Source: Limanda limanda
Lineage: Eukaryota; Chordata; Actinopteri; Pleuronectiformes; Pleuronectidae
DNA: 64,000 nt
Assembly (NCBI RefSeq): GCF_963576545.1
Contig: NC_083641.1
Location: 20,661,523-20,725,522 of the forward strand
Direction: 5' to 3'
This document shows, piece after piece, positions 1-11,773 of the stretch (positions are counted from its first letter, which is position 1; each line of letters begins with the position of its first letter). Made by a program: the position numbers and the translations under genes. The notes beneath the pieces were generated by a model. That model made no database searches. It was not told where the DNA came from and saw only the letters and a list, made by a program, of their open reading frames with translations.

Positions 1-1450
1 TATCTTTTACTTTCTTTGTGATGAGATTTAGTTTCCATATTCTGCAGTAACTGAACCAAGACTGTGTATATTGTTATCACCAAAAGATCTGCAGTAAAAC
101 AGTTTTGAACTGAGTCATACCCAAAGCAGTATCTTTCTTTTCTGCTAAATAATTCAAGATTCTGAAAAAACTGCTGCATTAAGTGGCTGTAAATATAAAT
201 AGAAAATGTATTTTATCAGCTTTATTGAATTGAAGGTGACTGTAGGTGGAGGTATGTGCTCTACTGAGAGCTATTCTAGTTTGCCTTTTCTTGACAGTGG
301 ATCATTTTTGAAATGCTCCAGAGAGCTGTGGACAGGAAGGAGCAGCCACAGTGAGCTGTGAGATAAAGAGCTGCAGGCGACAATTTCCACACCTCCAACT
401 TCTCAGCGAGTCTGCTGTACGCACACTCATGCAGCATAAAATCAGATAATTGTCATTATTGTCTGGCTCAACTGAAATCTTTACGATCGCCACTTAAATG
501 ACCTTAGACTGTGGAAGAAAAAAACAATTGGCTTGAAAATGCATTTAAACAAAGGTAGAAAATGGGTGAAATCCCCATAAATGGAATAATATCCTTATTT
601 CTAAGAATGACAGAGGGGGAAACAGACACACACTTGTGTTTACTCTCTGCATCAATCGGGTCAATTCATCATCCACGGACGAGGGCCGAATCTGTCAAGC
701 TGCTGCAGGGCTGGGATGTGGGATCCGCCTGTACTTAGTCAGTTTGTTGCTTTAAGTGGTCTGCGTGCTGTAGGTGTGACAGCCACAGAGGCAGATAGTT
801 CCATCAAAGATTTGTCAGTGTGCAGCCTCACCGCCTCTAAACCCATAAACCAAGATCCATACGATGCTGTAATAAGCTGTATCTGAATTCAGCTTTGAGG
901 AGGATGAAAAGGGAAAATGCAAGATTGGCTGCGGTTTATCAAATTGTGAATTCGATATAACTCACAGGCATAAACTGGTATGTACATGCATTATGTGTCA
1001 GGGTGATTCAGTTGATGCAAACATACAAGCACACACTTCTCTTTTTTAACATGAACATGTTTGGCTCCACTGTATCAGTACTAATGTGTACGTATGGCAA
1101 TACATGTCATGTTATGCAGCCTGAGAATAAAAAGATGTCTTCTATTTACACTTACTAAAGACACAGCATCCACCTTTAATGAATTTGTAGAGGGTTTTCA
1201 CTCGTGTCACACAATGATTCATGTTTAACAATTTACAATAATCACATTTCATTGAACACTGTAACTCGTTGTGCTGTTTGCCATTAGGAACATTAGTGGA
1301 GATAAGGCTCCCTCTACTGTTCATTCCCATGACATACAGTTATCTGTATGAGACCCTGCAGCCTTATCTGCTGTCCTGTATACAGCATTATTCCAGTGTG
1401 TGTGTGTTTGTGTGTTGTGTGTGTGTTGTGTGTGTGTGCCTGACACTTAC
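1..1450. other. Non-coding left flank / intron
   Basis: I see no supported exon here. If the minus-strand exon at 1451-1529 is real, this stretch is its downstream intron. It contains a TG-rich microsatellite (about 1396-1438) and, near 240-285, the phrase 'ggaggtatgtgctctactgag', which closely resembles the terminal part of a repeat seen again at about 14270-14310. Short open frames here have no coding character. Confidence 0.5.
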
Positions 1451-1529
1451 CATGGAAGATGCTGTTGTCTGTGAGGAAGTGCCGGCGGTATTGTGGCTCT
1501 CCTTTTCTGTTCACCACCCAGGCGCTCAT
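1451..1529 (-). CDS. Putative 5' coding exon, possibly plch1
   Basis: On the minus strand a pyrimidine-rich acceptor (ctctcctctttcttgggtccag) ends at 1553. After 23 nt of leader, an ATG in good context (TCACCATGA) opens at 1529 and encodes 26 residues starting MSAWVVNRKGEPQYRRHF, then a strong donor (CATG|gtaagt) at 1451 leaves phase 1. The combination of acceptor, start and donor is what marks it as a real exon; I do not recognise the peptide. In human, PLCH1 (phospholipase C eta 1) lies just downstream of C3orf33 on the same strand, which is exactly the arrangement here, and phase 1 would join to a valine-first PLC-eta exon. The identity is therefore inference from gene order. The rest of the gene would lie beyond the left edge of the window. 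Confidence 0.5.
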
Positions 1530-1552
1530 GGTGAGAGGTGGACGGCAAACAG

Positions 1553-2324
1553 CTGGACCCAAGAAAGAGGAGAGAATTGTATAACGTTTACATAGGATAC
1601 TATAATATTGCACATGTATATGCATGTATATATATATATATAGGAGTCAACTCATAAATGACATGAAAAGGTTATAAGACAAAAGGTTTAGACGTTTTTT
1701 CATAGACCATTTTCTGCCTTCATTTAATTAAACTTGTAAATATGAACTGTGTTACTCATGGAAAACAATTTCTCACCATTGACTTTCATAACATTAGAGA
1801 TAATATTTCAGGACTGATTAAAGATTTACAGTATATATTTTTTTCATAAATTAAAAGGACACATTGCTTGATAAATTATGCAAGACATATTTTAAGAGTT
1901 ACATAAAAATGTTAAAGTCAAAGAGGATTTTAAATTACAAACTTCACAGATTGTGACTTAAGTATCCCAGATGTACTAGACCTGCAATACAAGACCAAAA
2001 TTCAGCCTCTAATGAATTAAATGAATGAAAGGGACCTCTTTTCTCTCTGGTCCCATCTATCCAGCCACTTCTCCTTGTCAACCTTTTTGTGCCCTTGGAA
2101 TTTCTTCATCTCTTTCTCCACAACATGTGTTTCCCATTTATCTTCTCTGATTCTCCTCGCCATTATTCCCGGATTCCCAATTTTCCACCACTTCCTCCTG
2201 ATCACTTTTCATTCCTGCCTCCCTGACAGCCAGTTTCCCCGTCTAGAGTTTCCCCACCTGTTGCTCGTCGGTCTCAGTGTGATTTATTGTTTCCGACTAC
2301 AAACACTTTCTCTCTCCATGTCTC

Positions 2325-2358
<34 letters not shown>

Positions 2359-5300
2359 AGAGGAGATGTATAGATCTGGACATTCTCGGAGCCTCTGGGA
2401 CAGTTATTGGTGTCTGGTGCCAGCTAATGTGAGGAGAGGTGACCGTCTTGTCCAACCCGTCGAGCTCAGGGGTCAAGTACCTTTGAGGTGAGAGCACCAA
2501 CTCACTTTATAACACAAAAGCCTGTGATGTGTGTGGTGCCTATGACAGACCATGATCTGTTAACATGACACCAGTCTCATGATGAATCAGGGTTCATGAT
2601 ACAGAACTCGAAAAGGTACTTAGAAGGAATCTTACTAGTGTTTTACAATGAAAACAATCTCAGATTCAGATTACATGAGAAATATTAGGTTTCTATTCCT
2701 TTGGGCGATGGTTATACAGCAGCTTTTTACCACAGCAGTTTACATAGTACTTCATAACTTTGTCTCTTTCACACACATGCGCTGATGGAGCAATGGAGGT
2801 GCCATGCAAGACGATTCCCTCCACACTAGGTTTGACTTGGGGTTCAGTGTGTTGCCCAACGGCACTTCAACATGTAAGAATATTGGACATCCCGCTTTAC
2901 CATCCGAGCCGCAGCCCTCCAGGAAACTGACCTCTTGTAAAAAAAAAAAGACCCCACAGGTCATTTGTGCTGCACCTTATAACGCCCCATAGTTACATTT
3001 TACTGCTGGGTGACCTCTAGCAGGCCTAGTAATTATTACCTGGAGCAGAGGAGGAAGTCAGGTGAGGTATTATAAAGACCAGCGAGGCTCATGTGAGGCG
3101 GAGGATGAACAGATAAAAAAGAAGGTCCAGTATATTTGTTATAATTCTGGAAGAACGACATGTTGACCGAGTTGTTGCATGAAGTTAACTTTCAAAAAAA
3201 TAACACGTTTATGAAATATCCTGCAAAACTTTGAAAACTAAGAGCAAATATTTTAGCTCAAGTTCAATCTGATGCTTTGGTTGAGAACAAAACACAACTT
3301 ACTGTAAATCCTCATTTCTGCTCTAAAGTAAAACATCTGTGGTGTGGAAGGGTCTAAACCTGTAAAACCACACATACACTCAATCTGAGGCTTTTCTTCA
3401 TAGTCAATTTAACTCAGCTTCACCTCGTGCCCTCGAGGCCTCGGAGCTGCTCTGAACTCGCTGTAGATCACAGTCCCTTGTGGCTTACAGTTTAATTATA
3501 GAATGATGTTTTTCTAAATTACTGTTTGATTTCACAACAGAGTCCAAATTAGAGATGGGAGCCGAGCAGAGGTGGATGACTGGGGGTATTGTTAGGGCAG
3601 CTTTGGAACGTCAGGTTGTGATACAGCTAAATTACAGGAATCCACCACGAACACTGAAGTCAAGAAGTCACCAGACTGTGAGGGTGAGCAGAGATAGGCA
3701 GCAAAATAACACAATCTAGTGTTTTAACATAAATTTCAGCCAAAAACTACAACCCCCATGTTATCAAATTTAATTAATGAATTTACACTACTAGAAAGTG
3801 CGTTACATGAGAAATTTGACACATCCTTCTCTGTCCATTAAAATCAAGCTACACTATAGAATGTATATAAAGATGGGACGACATGGCAGCACCCCAAAAG
3901 TGAAAACAAAATATCTTGCTCGCCCCTCGTGGCTGGCTGCAGTATAGGTCATAAACCAAACCGTCATTTTGGGGCAGTTTCTTTATCACCCTGCTGCAAT
4001 TGTTCAGTAAGTTGGGTCTTTATTAATCATTTGATTGTATGTAAACGTCTTGAAACTGATGATTGCTTGAGCATGTGTCTCATGTACCAAAAACACTTTG
4101 TCAGTACATGAGAGATTTGTTTCTGTGTGTCTGCCATGTTCATGAGTTGCAGGTTAGTAGCGCTACTCTAACTCTGACTGCGTGTAACACTAGTAGCCCT
4201 TTCATCTGCAGGAGGGGCCAAACCTCCGGGGACTGCAGTGTGTGCCTCCCTGTCAGACGCTGGAAGAGAGCGCAGCTTAAAAACAAATTTTGTCTCCCCG
4301 CCAAACTGCCGGATGAGCCACTCTGTCTCAGGGCGACAAGAAGTAGGCCGAGGATGCCCCCAAGTTGTCGTAGATATTCAAATCACGCTCAAGTAAAACA
4401 ATATGAAACATGTGAATGCAGAGATTTAGTGTTTCCACTTTCCCTCTCTGACCTGCATCTTGAAATGTGTGATACAGACGTATTTCATCTGATATAACAA
4501 AGAATACAACAGATCCAAGATGTCTGTGCAGGGCAGGTATATGCTTTAGAAGAAATAAACACTCCAGAAAGCATTTCAGTCCTTTAAGTTAGCAGGACTA
4601 CTGTATTTTCAGGGACTTTATGACAAATACCAGTATAGCACGCCTCCAATTTAATGAAGAACAATGTTATATTACATAATATTATAATATACGTTATTTT
4701 AAAATGAAGAACACATATATTGTATGTATAAGTCATATCTTAACTTCCTTGCAAACTCTGATTTCCTGAAACAATAGAGTGCTGTCACTTTCTATTTGAC
4801 GATCAGGCTTTACATCTTGTTTACAACCTGAGTGATAACATCTGTGTCTTGTCGGTTATTTCAGGATTCAGTTCAACTACAGATAAGTCCCAGTTTTGCT
4901 CTAGTTAAAAGATTTCTGTTGTTTTTTATAATTTAAAGGAGATTATGCTAATTGTTTGAGTAATAAAAACTAATGATATGTGCTTGTTCAGGGTTGTGTG
5001 GTATTGTGGAGTATTTGCTTGGAAGCTTATAGCAATAAAGTACAATAAACAACTCTGGTTAAGTGTTTGTGAAATTATGTGTCAGGAATTATCTTTATAA
5101 TGCAGGTATACAAGCACCATTGAAAGCCTTTCCTTAAAATGTACCTGAAGAGACTAAGTCATGTCCTGTGCGTTGATACTGAAACCTCACAGTCTCTCTT
5201 ATCAAACATCCAAGACAAACTTTGAAAGCAGGCGTCATCACTGATAGAGACGATGAACAAACATATGACAATTAAACAGCATTCCTAATAAACTATAATG

Positions 5301-6424
5301 ATCATGTATAGTGGCATAAAAGCATCTCTAACAAGGGCCTGCTCAGCACGCGCACACAAAGAGAGCAGCATCTGTCGCTACATACTGACACATGCCAGAG
5401 AGCACTCTACTTGGACATAAATAATGAGACACACAATGGCTGCTCTATTTTATTTGATGTGACCAGCTGGGTGATTATATCAGCCATGGGAATAATAAAG
5501 ACATCTGCGTAATGTGGCTCAGTGGATTCAGTTCCATCACAGTATAGCTACCATGAGTGTAGGGATTTCCATGACGTGTTTATTAAGACTCTAAGAGTTT
5601 ATCGTGCGAATATATAGATATTTCATGTCTGTGAGTGTGTGTGTTTATCGCTGCGTGTTCACCACACACTGTAAATAAAGAAAGATGACATGACGGCTCC
5701 CAATAGTGATGCCAAGGCCTCTCAATCACCACCTGGTGGCTATTTGAAGCATAGGTCATAAATTCCTCCTCCTCCATGTAAATAGATGAGACATGGGTCC
5801 AACTAAAAGTCAATATATTATATAAATCTTTCTCAAAGATGGTTTCTGTCATTTTCGGTAATTCTCATCACACTCATGTATGTCCAGGTGCTAAATTCTC
5901 TGGTAAGTTTGGTTTGAAGTTGTTAAAGACCAGTTGTGAAACACCATGATTGACAGCTGACTCGAGAGCTTGCCACCACGGCTCCATCTACTCTGCCAAA
6001 ATATCCCAGTCATACGCAAAACGGCATGACTGGGATACTTTGGCTTCATTTCTGTAGAGAGGGAGAAAGTGGAGATGCATGCATTTTTCTATAGAAAGTG
6101 GGGTGTATACATGTAACCATGATACCTTCGTTAAATCTGTTATTGCACTTGGATAGAAGTGCTTCAGAAAATGTGGAGCAGGCTCATACACAACACACTG
6201 TATGTTACTCTCTACAGTGGGAATCAATTGGGAAGGCTTGGGATCCTAATTGCACTCAGCCTTTAAAGCCCCTCGCTGTTCTAGATAGTCAATGAGTAGC
6301 TTGTAATTGCCTGTTAAGCAGTTATCGGAGCAGAGAGTAAACAGTCTTGGTATGCAGATGGCTAGACAGATGGCTTCACGGTACCGAACGAGTGCTCCCT
6401 AACTCACTCGTAAACAAAAGTGTA
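1553..6424. other. Non-coding stretch, no gene seen
   Basis: About 4.9 kb with no frame showing coding character or paired splice sites. It holds a CA microsatellite (about 2327-2356). Two stretches look like dispersed fish repeats, around 3870-3960 and 5680-5790; both contain the phrase 'ataggtcataaa'. It could be upstream intron or 5' region of the exon at 1451-1529. Confidence 0.5.
2327..2356. repeat. (CA)n microsatellite
   Basis: An uninterrupted run of AC dinucleotides, about 30 bp. Confidence 0.9.
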
Positions 6425-6727
6425 GCAACATCCATTTTCGATACCACTTATCGAGTTGAGGGTCGCAGGGGAAGCTGGAGCCAATCGCAGCCAACATTGG
6501 GCGAGAGGCTGACTCAGCACTGTCAGCCTATCACAGGTCATGACAGGCTCACGTTTACACCTAAGGACAATTTAGGGTCTCCAATCAACCCAACAGTCTT
6601 GGGGCTATCGGAGGAAGCCGGAGAACTCAAACATGGGGAGATCAGGCAACGTCCACACAGACAGGCTGGGATTCGAACCCTCTTTCTGTGATGTAACAGG
6701 GATTACCACCCTGCCAATGTGCCGCCT
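6425..6727 (-). mobile_element. tRNA-headed SINE-like repeat
   Basis: Read on the minus strand, the element opens with a tRNA-like head: an A-box-like segment (TGGCAGGGTGG) near 6715 and a B-box match (GGTTCGAATCC) near 6670. It continues into a body containing, on the plus strand, 'gaggaagccgga', 'caatttagggtctcc' and 'cattgggcgagaggc'. I recognise that body as a very common dispersed sequence in fish genomes. A fragment of the same body recurs at about 56490-56575. I do not assign a named family. Confidence 0.7.
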
Positions 6728-7983
6728 AACATGGGAAATAAGATAACTACATTTGTGGGGTCATGGTCATGTTAAATACTTGTAGTGTTTGGTGAATTTA
6801 TACAGTTTGTATTCCTTCTAATAATTAATGAAACAATCTATTCATTGTCTGTTTGTTTACAAGTCTGAAGTTCCTATTTTTTTATATTTATTGCTCAATA
6901 ATTAATAATGTTTTTCTCAAGGTTTAACATTACCTGAGATGAACATGATCAGCCATGACGGCTGTAACAAACAGTTTCATCATTAATCCATTTGCCTCAC
7001 ATTTGAGAAGATGGAACCTAACAGTCCTGTTTGAGCTTTTGACCTGATAAGGAGACAGAGTGAAGCTTGAGGCAGTGAGGTCACTGAGGGGTCAGCGTTG
7101 GGTAACACAGGTGCAGGATGGACAGTGACACTATCTGAACATGTCGACAGACAATTTATGGGGTTGTAAAAAAAAAAAATCGGTGAAATCAAAGGGGTCA
7201 GCGTCAATGTGTAGGGCTGATATACTGATATAATGATGTTTGAAAGTGAAACACAGTTTTACTTTGCAGAATAATAAAACTTCCTTAGTGTTGCACACTG
7301 TAACAATGGTCAAACATTTGCCATTTTTTCTGTGTCTGTCTCCAGTGTGTGAAATACATGCCATGTTCTTCTTTTTTAAATCTTTAGGGGCTAAATCTTA
7401 TTTAAACTTTGGTGCATGCACGTGTGTGAGGTAGAACGTGTATGGAGTAGTCGTCTCGCTTTACTGTGGAATTGAGGGATGGGTAAAGTCGTAAGTCAAA
7501 GCCTCAGATCTATTTCAAGCAGAGACTCCCCCTGACTCTCCCTCCTGTTCCTATCCTTTACTTTTACTCTCTAAAGTTTATAGACTCAACTTTCTGCATG
7601 TCCTGATCAGTGTCCTCGTGGACAAGAAGGTAAAAAGTGATGAACACAGTTTCCCATCGTTCCCACCGTATAAACTAGTGACAGCTTGTTTATATTCCGA
7701 ATATTGTGCAAGAAAGAAAAGCCACTCTCTGCTTTTATATTTCAGTCATGCGCCTTCATATAAGCCTTCAGAGTTTGGTTCATTCAATCCCAAACTGTTC
7801 CTCCTCTGTCCTCCCTTTTTTTTCCAACAAGCAACTTCAATTATTCATGAGAGATCACAGCACCCACAAAGAGTCGTGTTTCCACTCTGACAAACCTACA
7901 CCAGCAAGCTGATACACTGCTCACAATACTCCAAGTCACATAATAACAAGGGAGTCACTTTACGGCTGATGCATTCCTCCACA

Positions 7984-7985
<2 letters not shown>

Positions 7986-8017
<32 letters not shown>
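7986..8017. repeat. (CA)n microsatellite
   Basis: An uninterrupted run of about 16 CA units. Confidence 0.9.
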
Positions 8018-8020
<3 letters not shown>

Positions 8021-9844
8021 CAGCTACAGTGCATGTGGGTGTGTGATGGAACAGCCTCCCAGTGACTCTTTATTGTGACAGCAGATAAAACAAATGGCTG
8101 AGAAACACGAGTTAACTGCAGATTTAAAAGTGGATGTATTTGGACGTGGGGCGCAGTCGCCTGTATCCATTTACATACAAACTGACAAAGATGCTCCATA
8201 TGTTTGGTGTTGACAACACACACTGAGGTTTATCACAAGGCAGCAGGCATGGATAATTACTTAGGGGTGCATCTCAGTGAGTGTATGCAGCTTTCTGTCT
8301 CTTTAAATCTCTTTGTCTTTCACACCCCAGCCTACTACACACAACCCACTCAAATCAAATCAGAAAAAATCCCCCAAGGACCCTCTGCGATGGGGGAGTG
8401 CCCCCAGCTCTTTCTCTCTGGGATGGCAACCGGCTGAGTGTAATAAAGGCCTTTGTTATGCTGCCCTGCTGCAAACCTCTGCTGCTAAAAAACACCGGGG
8501 AAAAGGAGTGAGTTGCAAGCAGTAGGGAAAAGTATTTAGTTTTTATTTTAATCACACCGATCTATAGTCAACTCTGGAAGCAAACGAGCCCTAACCAAAG
8601 TGCATGACAAAAACAAACACGGGATCCAATCGGCTCAGGGGAGTAGTGTTTGTCAGAATGAAGCAGGAATAAATCAAACAATGGAAATTGATGAATGAGG
8701 TGGGGCAGTAAAGATAAGAAGCGACATTTCCTGTGTGGTTGTATTACTGAGCCTGAGCGTCCAGGCACACAGGTTTAGCAAGTGAACAAATGCATGGATA
8801 CTGTACACACTGACCTACCAACAGTGCATTTAAAGTGACAGCTGACTGTGTGCAGACAAGTCAATAAAAGTACTTCATTACATGAATTAAAAACTTTAAA
8901 GCTACTCTCTTATTATTAAAATATGTGATGATGAACTCACTTACTTCTGTCCCTTCAGTTTCAGATGGTGAACCCACGTTGTCAGCCTCCTCACAGGATC
9001 TTCCCACTCTGACCACAGCAGTTTTCCTTCACAATCGTAAACTCCATGACAATGAGTGTAGATGAGTCAAAGTAGAAGAAGCAGTAAAGTGAAAAGTAAA
9101 ATAGTCCCAGTGGTTTGGTGTCAGAGAGCAAAGGGACCAGCAACTTCACTGGTGTGGGCAAGTGCAAGTAGCCACCACTACAACCAGCACAGAGGCTATT
9201 CAAATGACTGCTCCTGGTGTGGGGCCAGAGTGTCTGGCAAAGCCTGGAGTGGATCCCGGAGTGGGCTGTTGCTCCAAAGGAGACTAAAGACATGATCATT
9301 CAGTCCACCATTCAAATTCAGAGTGACAATAAGAATAATAAGACAATAGAAGTAAGAATAATTAAAATAAATCAAAGCTGGGGAACTTTTGAAGCTGAAA
9401 ATCCTTACTTCCCTTTTAACAATGTAATAACATCCTATTGTTATTCCATTAATTTGTATGAAGTGTAAGTTGTTCTATATTTTACATTAAAACATAGGTC
9501 AAATTATGGCCATCATTTAGAAGAGATGATGATTAATCCTAAATCCTCACTTGAAGTCCCAATTTTTTTTAATCTAAACATAGCACTTATACTATTTCTC
9601 CTTAACAGTTACTTCAACATTAAATCTGGACAAATTGTACGTGTAAACCAGGATGCTTGGATTTAATTTAACCTATTTCATTAATTTGGTTGAGTTTATT
9701 TTATTTTATTACATAAATTTATGTTATCGAGGTCTAAAACTGTATTTTTATTTTTCCTATTTCTATAGATTTACATGCACGTCACACCATATACACACCC
9801 AACCGTCAAAATAAATACCTTGTGTCCATCTACGACCTGTATTA

Positions 9845-10130
9845 GTTATTACCTCTATCTCAATGAGGTTATCTTTACACCTCTGTTGGTATCTTTGTTT
9901 GTTTGTAAACAAGATTAGGCAAAGAAGATTGGACAGATTACCATGACACGTGGTGGAAGGAAGCAGCAGAAGATTCTGATGCAGATCCAGGTCACTTTCA
10001 ATTTTACTTTTTTCACTTATGACATTGTTTTTAAGCTTTTTAATAAATTTTTCTTTAAATAACTGTGTGTGCATTCGGGTGCAGCTCAGAAGAAAAATCT
10101 GGATCTTTCATATGGCGACTGAGGTATGAG
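9845..10130. repeat. Dispersed repeat copy, class unknown
   Basis: The stretch 'gaggttatctttacacctctgttgg ... gtttgtaaacaagattaggcaaa ... ggacagattaccatgacacg tggtggaagg' is shared in diverged form with 41985-42065, where 'gtttgttagtttgcaggatt', 'ggacagattagcatgaaaca' and 'ggtggaag' occur in the same order. Recurrence within the window is what is seen; the element class is not determined. Confidence 0.5.
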
Positions 10131-11773
10131 CTCACTGTGCCATACTCTCAGATCAGATCGCATTCCCTCTCCATAAAGATTCAAACCAGCCTTCTATCAA
10201 TTGAATAGAGAATGATGTAAATTATACATATGGCAAGTAACTATTCCCTGGATGGATGTTCATACATTTAAAGTCAAAGATTAATTACCAGTTGCAAATT
10301 ACCTGCACAAATATAAAACAACTGTCAGTTAGTTTAGAAAACGGATGCAGTTACTCAAGCTCATATATTATCCACTAAATCATCCGCAGCACCTCATTGA
10401 CCAGTGTAACTTCCCTGTGACCACTGGTTTAAGAAGCTTCACCCTGCCTCCCCCCCTGTTGTCTGTCTAAGCCGTGGTTTCCCTCCCACTCCTCCCTCTC
10501 TGACAGTTCAAAGTCTGGCTGCAACAGCCATCAGAGCTGAAATGCACCTTACAATTTAAACCCGGTCCACCAATCAGGAGCCCGCTTGGGCAGTAACAGT
10601 CACTGGTGACATTTGCACAACAAAAGGGAGACTAGCTGATTCATCGAACCCCCCCTTTTTCCCTTACCCCCTTTCCCCTCCACCGTGACTCCTCCTCTCT
10701 TGCTTTTGTTCTCAGACCCAAAATCCCCTTCTACCCCCTGTGACCCTCCTCCCCTCTGCACTAATCTCCTTGTGCCCATTGGACTGACTGCCTCGGTGCT
10801 ACCTCTCCCTGCACCGAGACCCCCGTCGAGCATGCACCCCACAGGACACACATCACAGTCTGGCCTCGTTTGCAGGACCTCCTCCTCCTTTCCTTGGCTT
10901 TGCTTGGATGAAGCAGGAATACAAAAACCACAGCGCACAGGGAAAAAAAGGCACAAGGTGTTATTTGGGCCGTGAACAAAATATACAATCACATGAGCAT
11001 AATCGGAGACACACGGGACATTTGCTCTGGGCCTTGTTCTTCACCAGGTGTAGAGGAACACATCTTTATTTATCTCACTGTTTTATTCAGTGCTTCAAAA
11101 TCCAAGGCCTCTTTCAGGTTTGGTCACATTCCCAGTGCTTAAATACTGGTCACATTACACACACACAAGGAGCCTCTTCATTGGCACTTAAAGACCCGAC
11201 CACACACCCTGCATGTAAGGCTCCCGTGGGGTTTAGGTCGGCCAATATAGAGTTCAGCCCCTTTGTATTTCACATTGGGTGTTTCTATAGCAACAGTGAT
11301 TTCAGAGACGGACAAGTGGACCCCCGCACCCCCCACCCTCTCTCCATTTTGAACAATTAACATACCCCGCCCCCATCTTGTGTTTAGTGGGGTGTCCCAC
11401 ACACACACACACACAGGGGGATGTGCTGAGTTGTGGGTTAATAGGGTGAAGTGAAAGCTGAGGGATTAGCACCAGGATGTGAGACATGGTTTCAAACAAA
11501 CATTTTTATATGAAAAAGATGACAGTCAAAAGAAATCAACTTTGTGATATCAGGCAAATTAATATATCTTTCATTGCCTTAAAAGTGCATCTATCCCACA
11601 GGACAGCCGAGTAAATCTTCCCAAACAAAGCGGCCTGAACTTCCTTTTTACACTTTATGAACAGAACAGGAACTCCGTTATATGAGTCCATAAATAGACT
11701 GACGTCACATTCTGATGACATCAGAACTTGAGACACAATTGACTTTTGTTCCACTCTGTCCTGGATCAATCAG

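Larger units (their letters stand above)
6728..11773. other. Non-coding stretch between genes
   Basis: I found no exon here. It contains a (CA)n run at 7986-8017, a short CA run at 11398-11415, and a dispersed-repeat copy at about 9845-10130. The C-rich patch at about 10440-10870 gives open frames on both strands that are explained by composition alone. Confidence 0.5.

Noticed and set aside
6655..6727. Possible tRNA gene (A and B box)
   Set aside because: It is part of a longer dispersed repeat and lacks a convincing cloverleaf, so I call it the head of a SINE.
10600..10992. 130-codon minus frame and overlapping plus frame
   Set aside because: The region is C-rich on one strand. The peptides are low-complexity, with no splice partners or family match.
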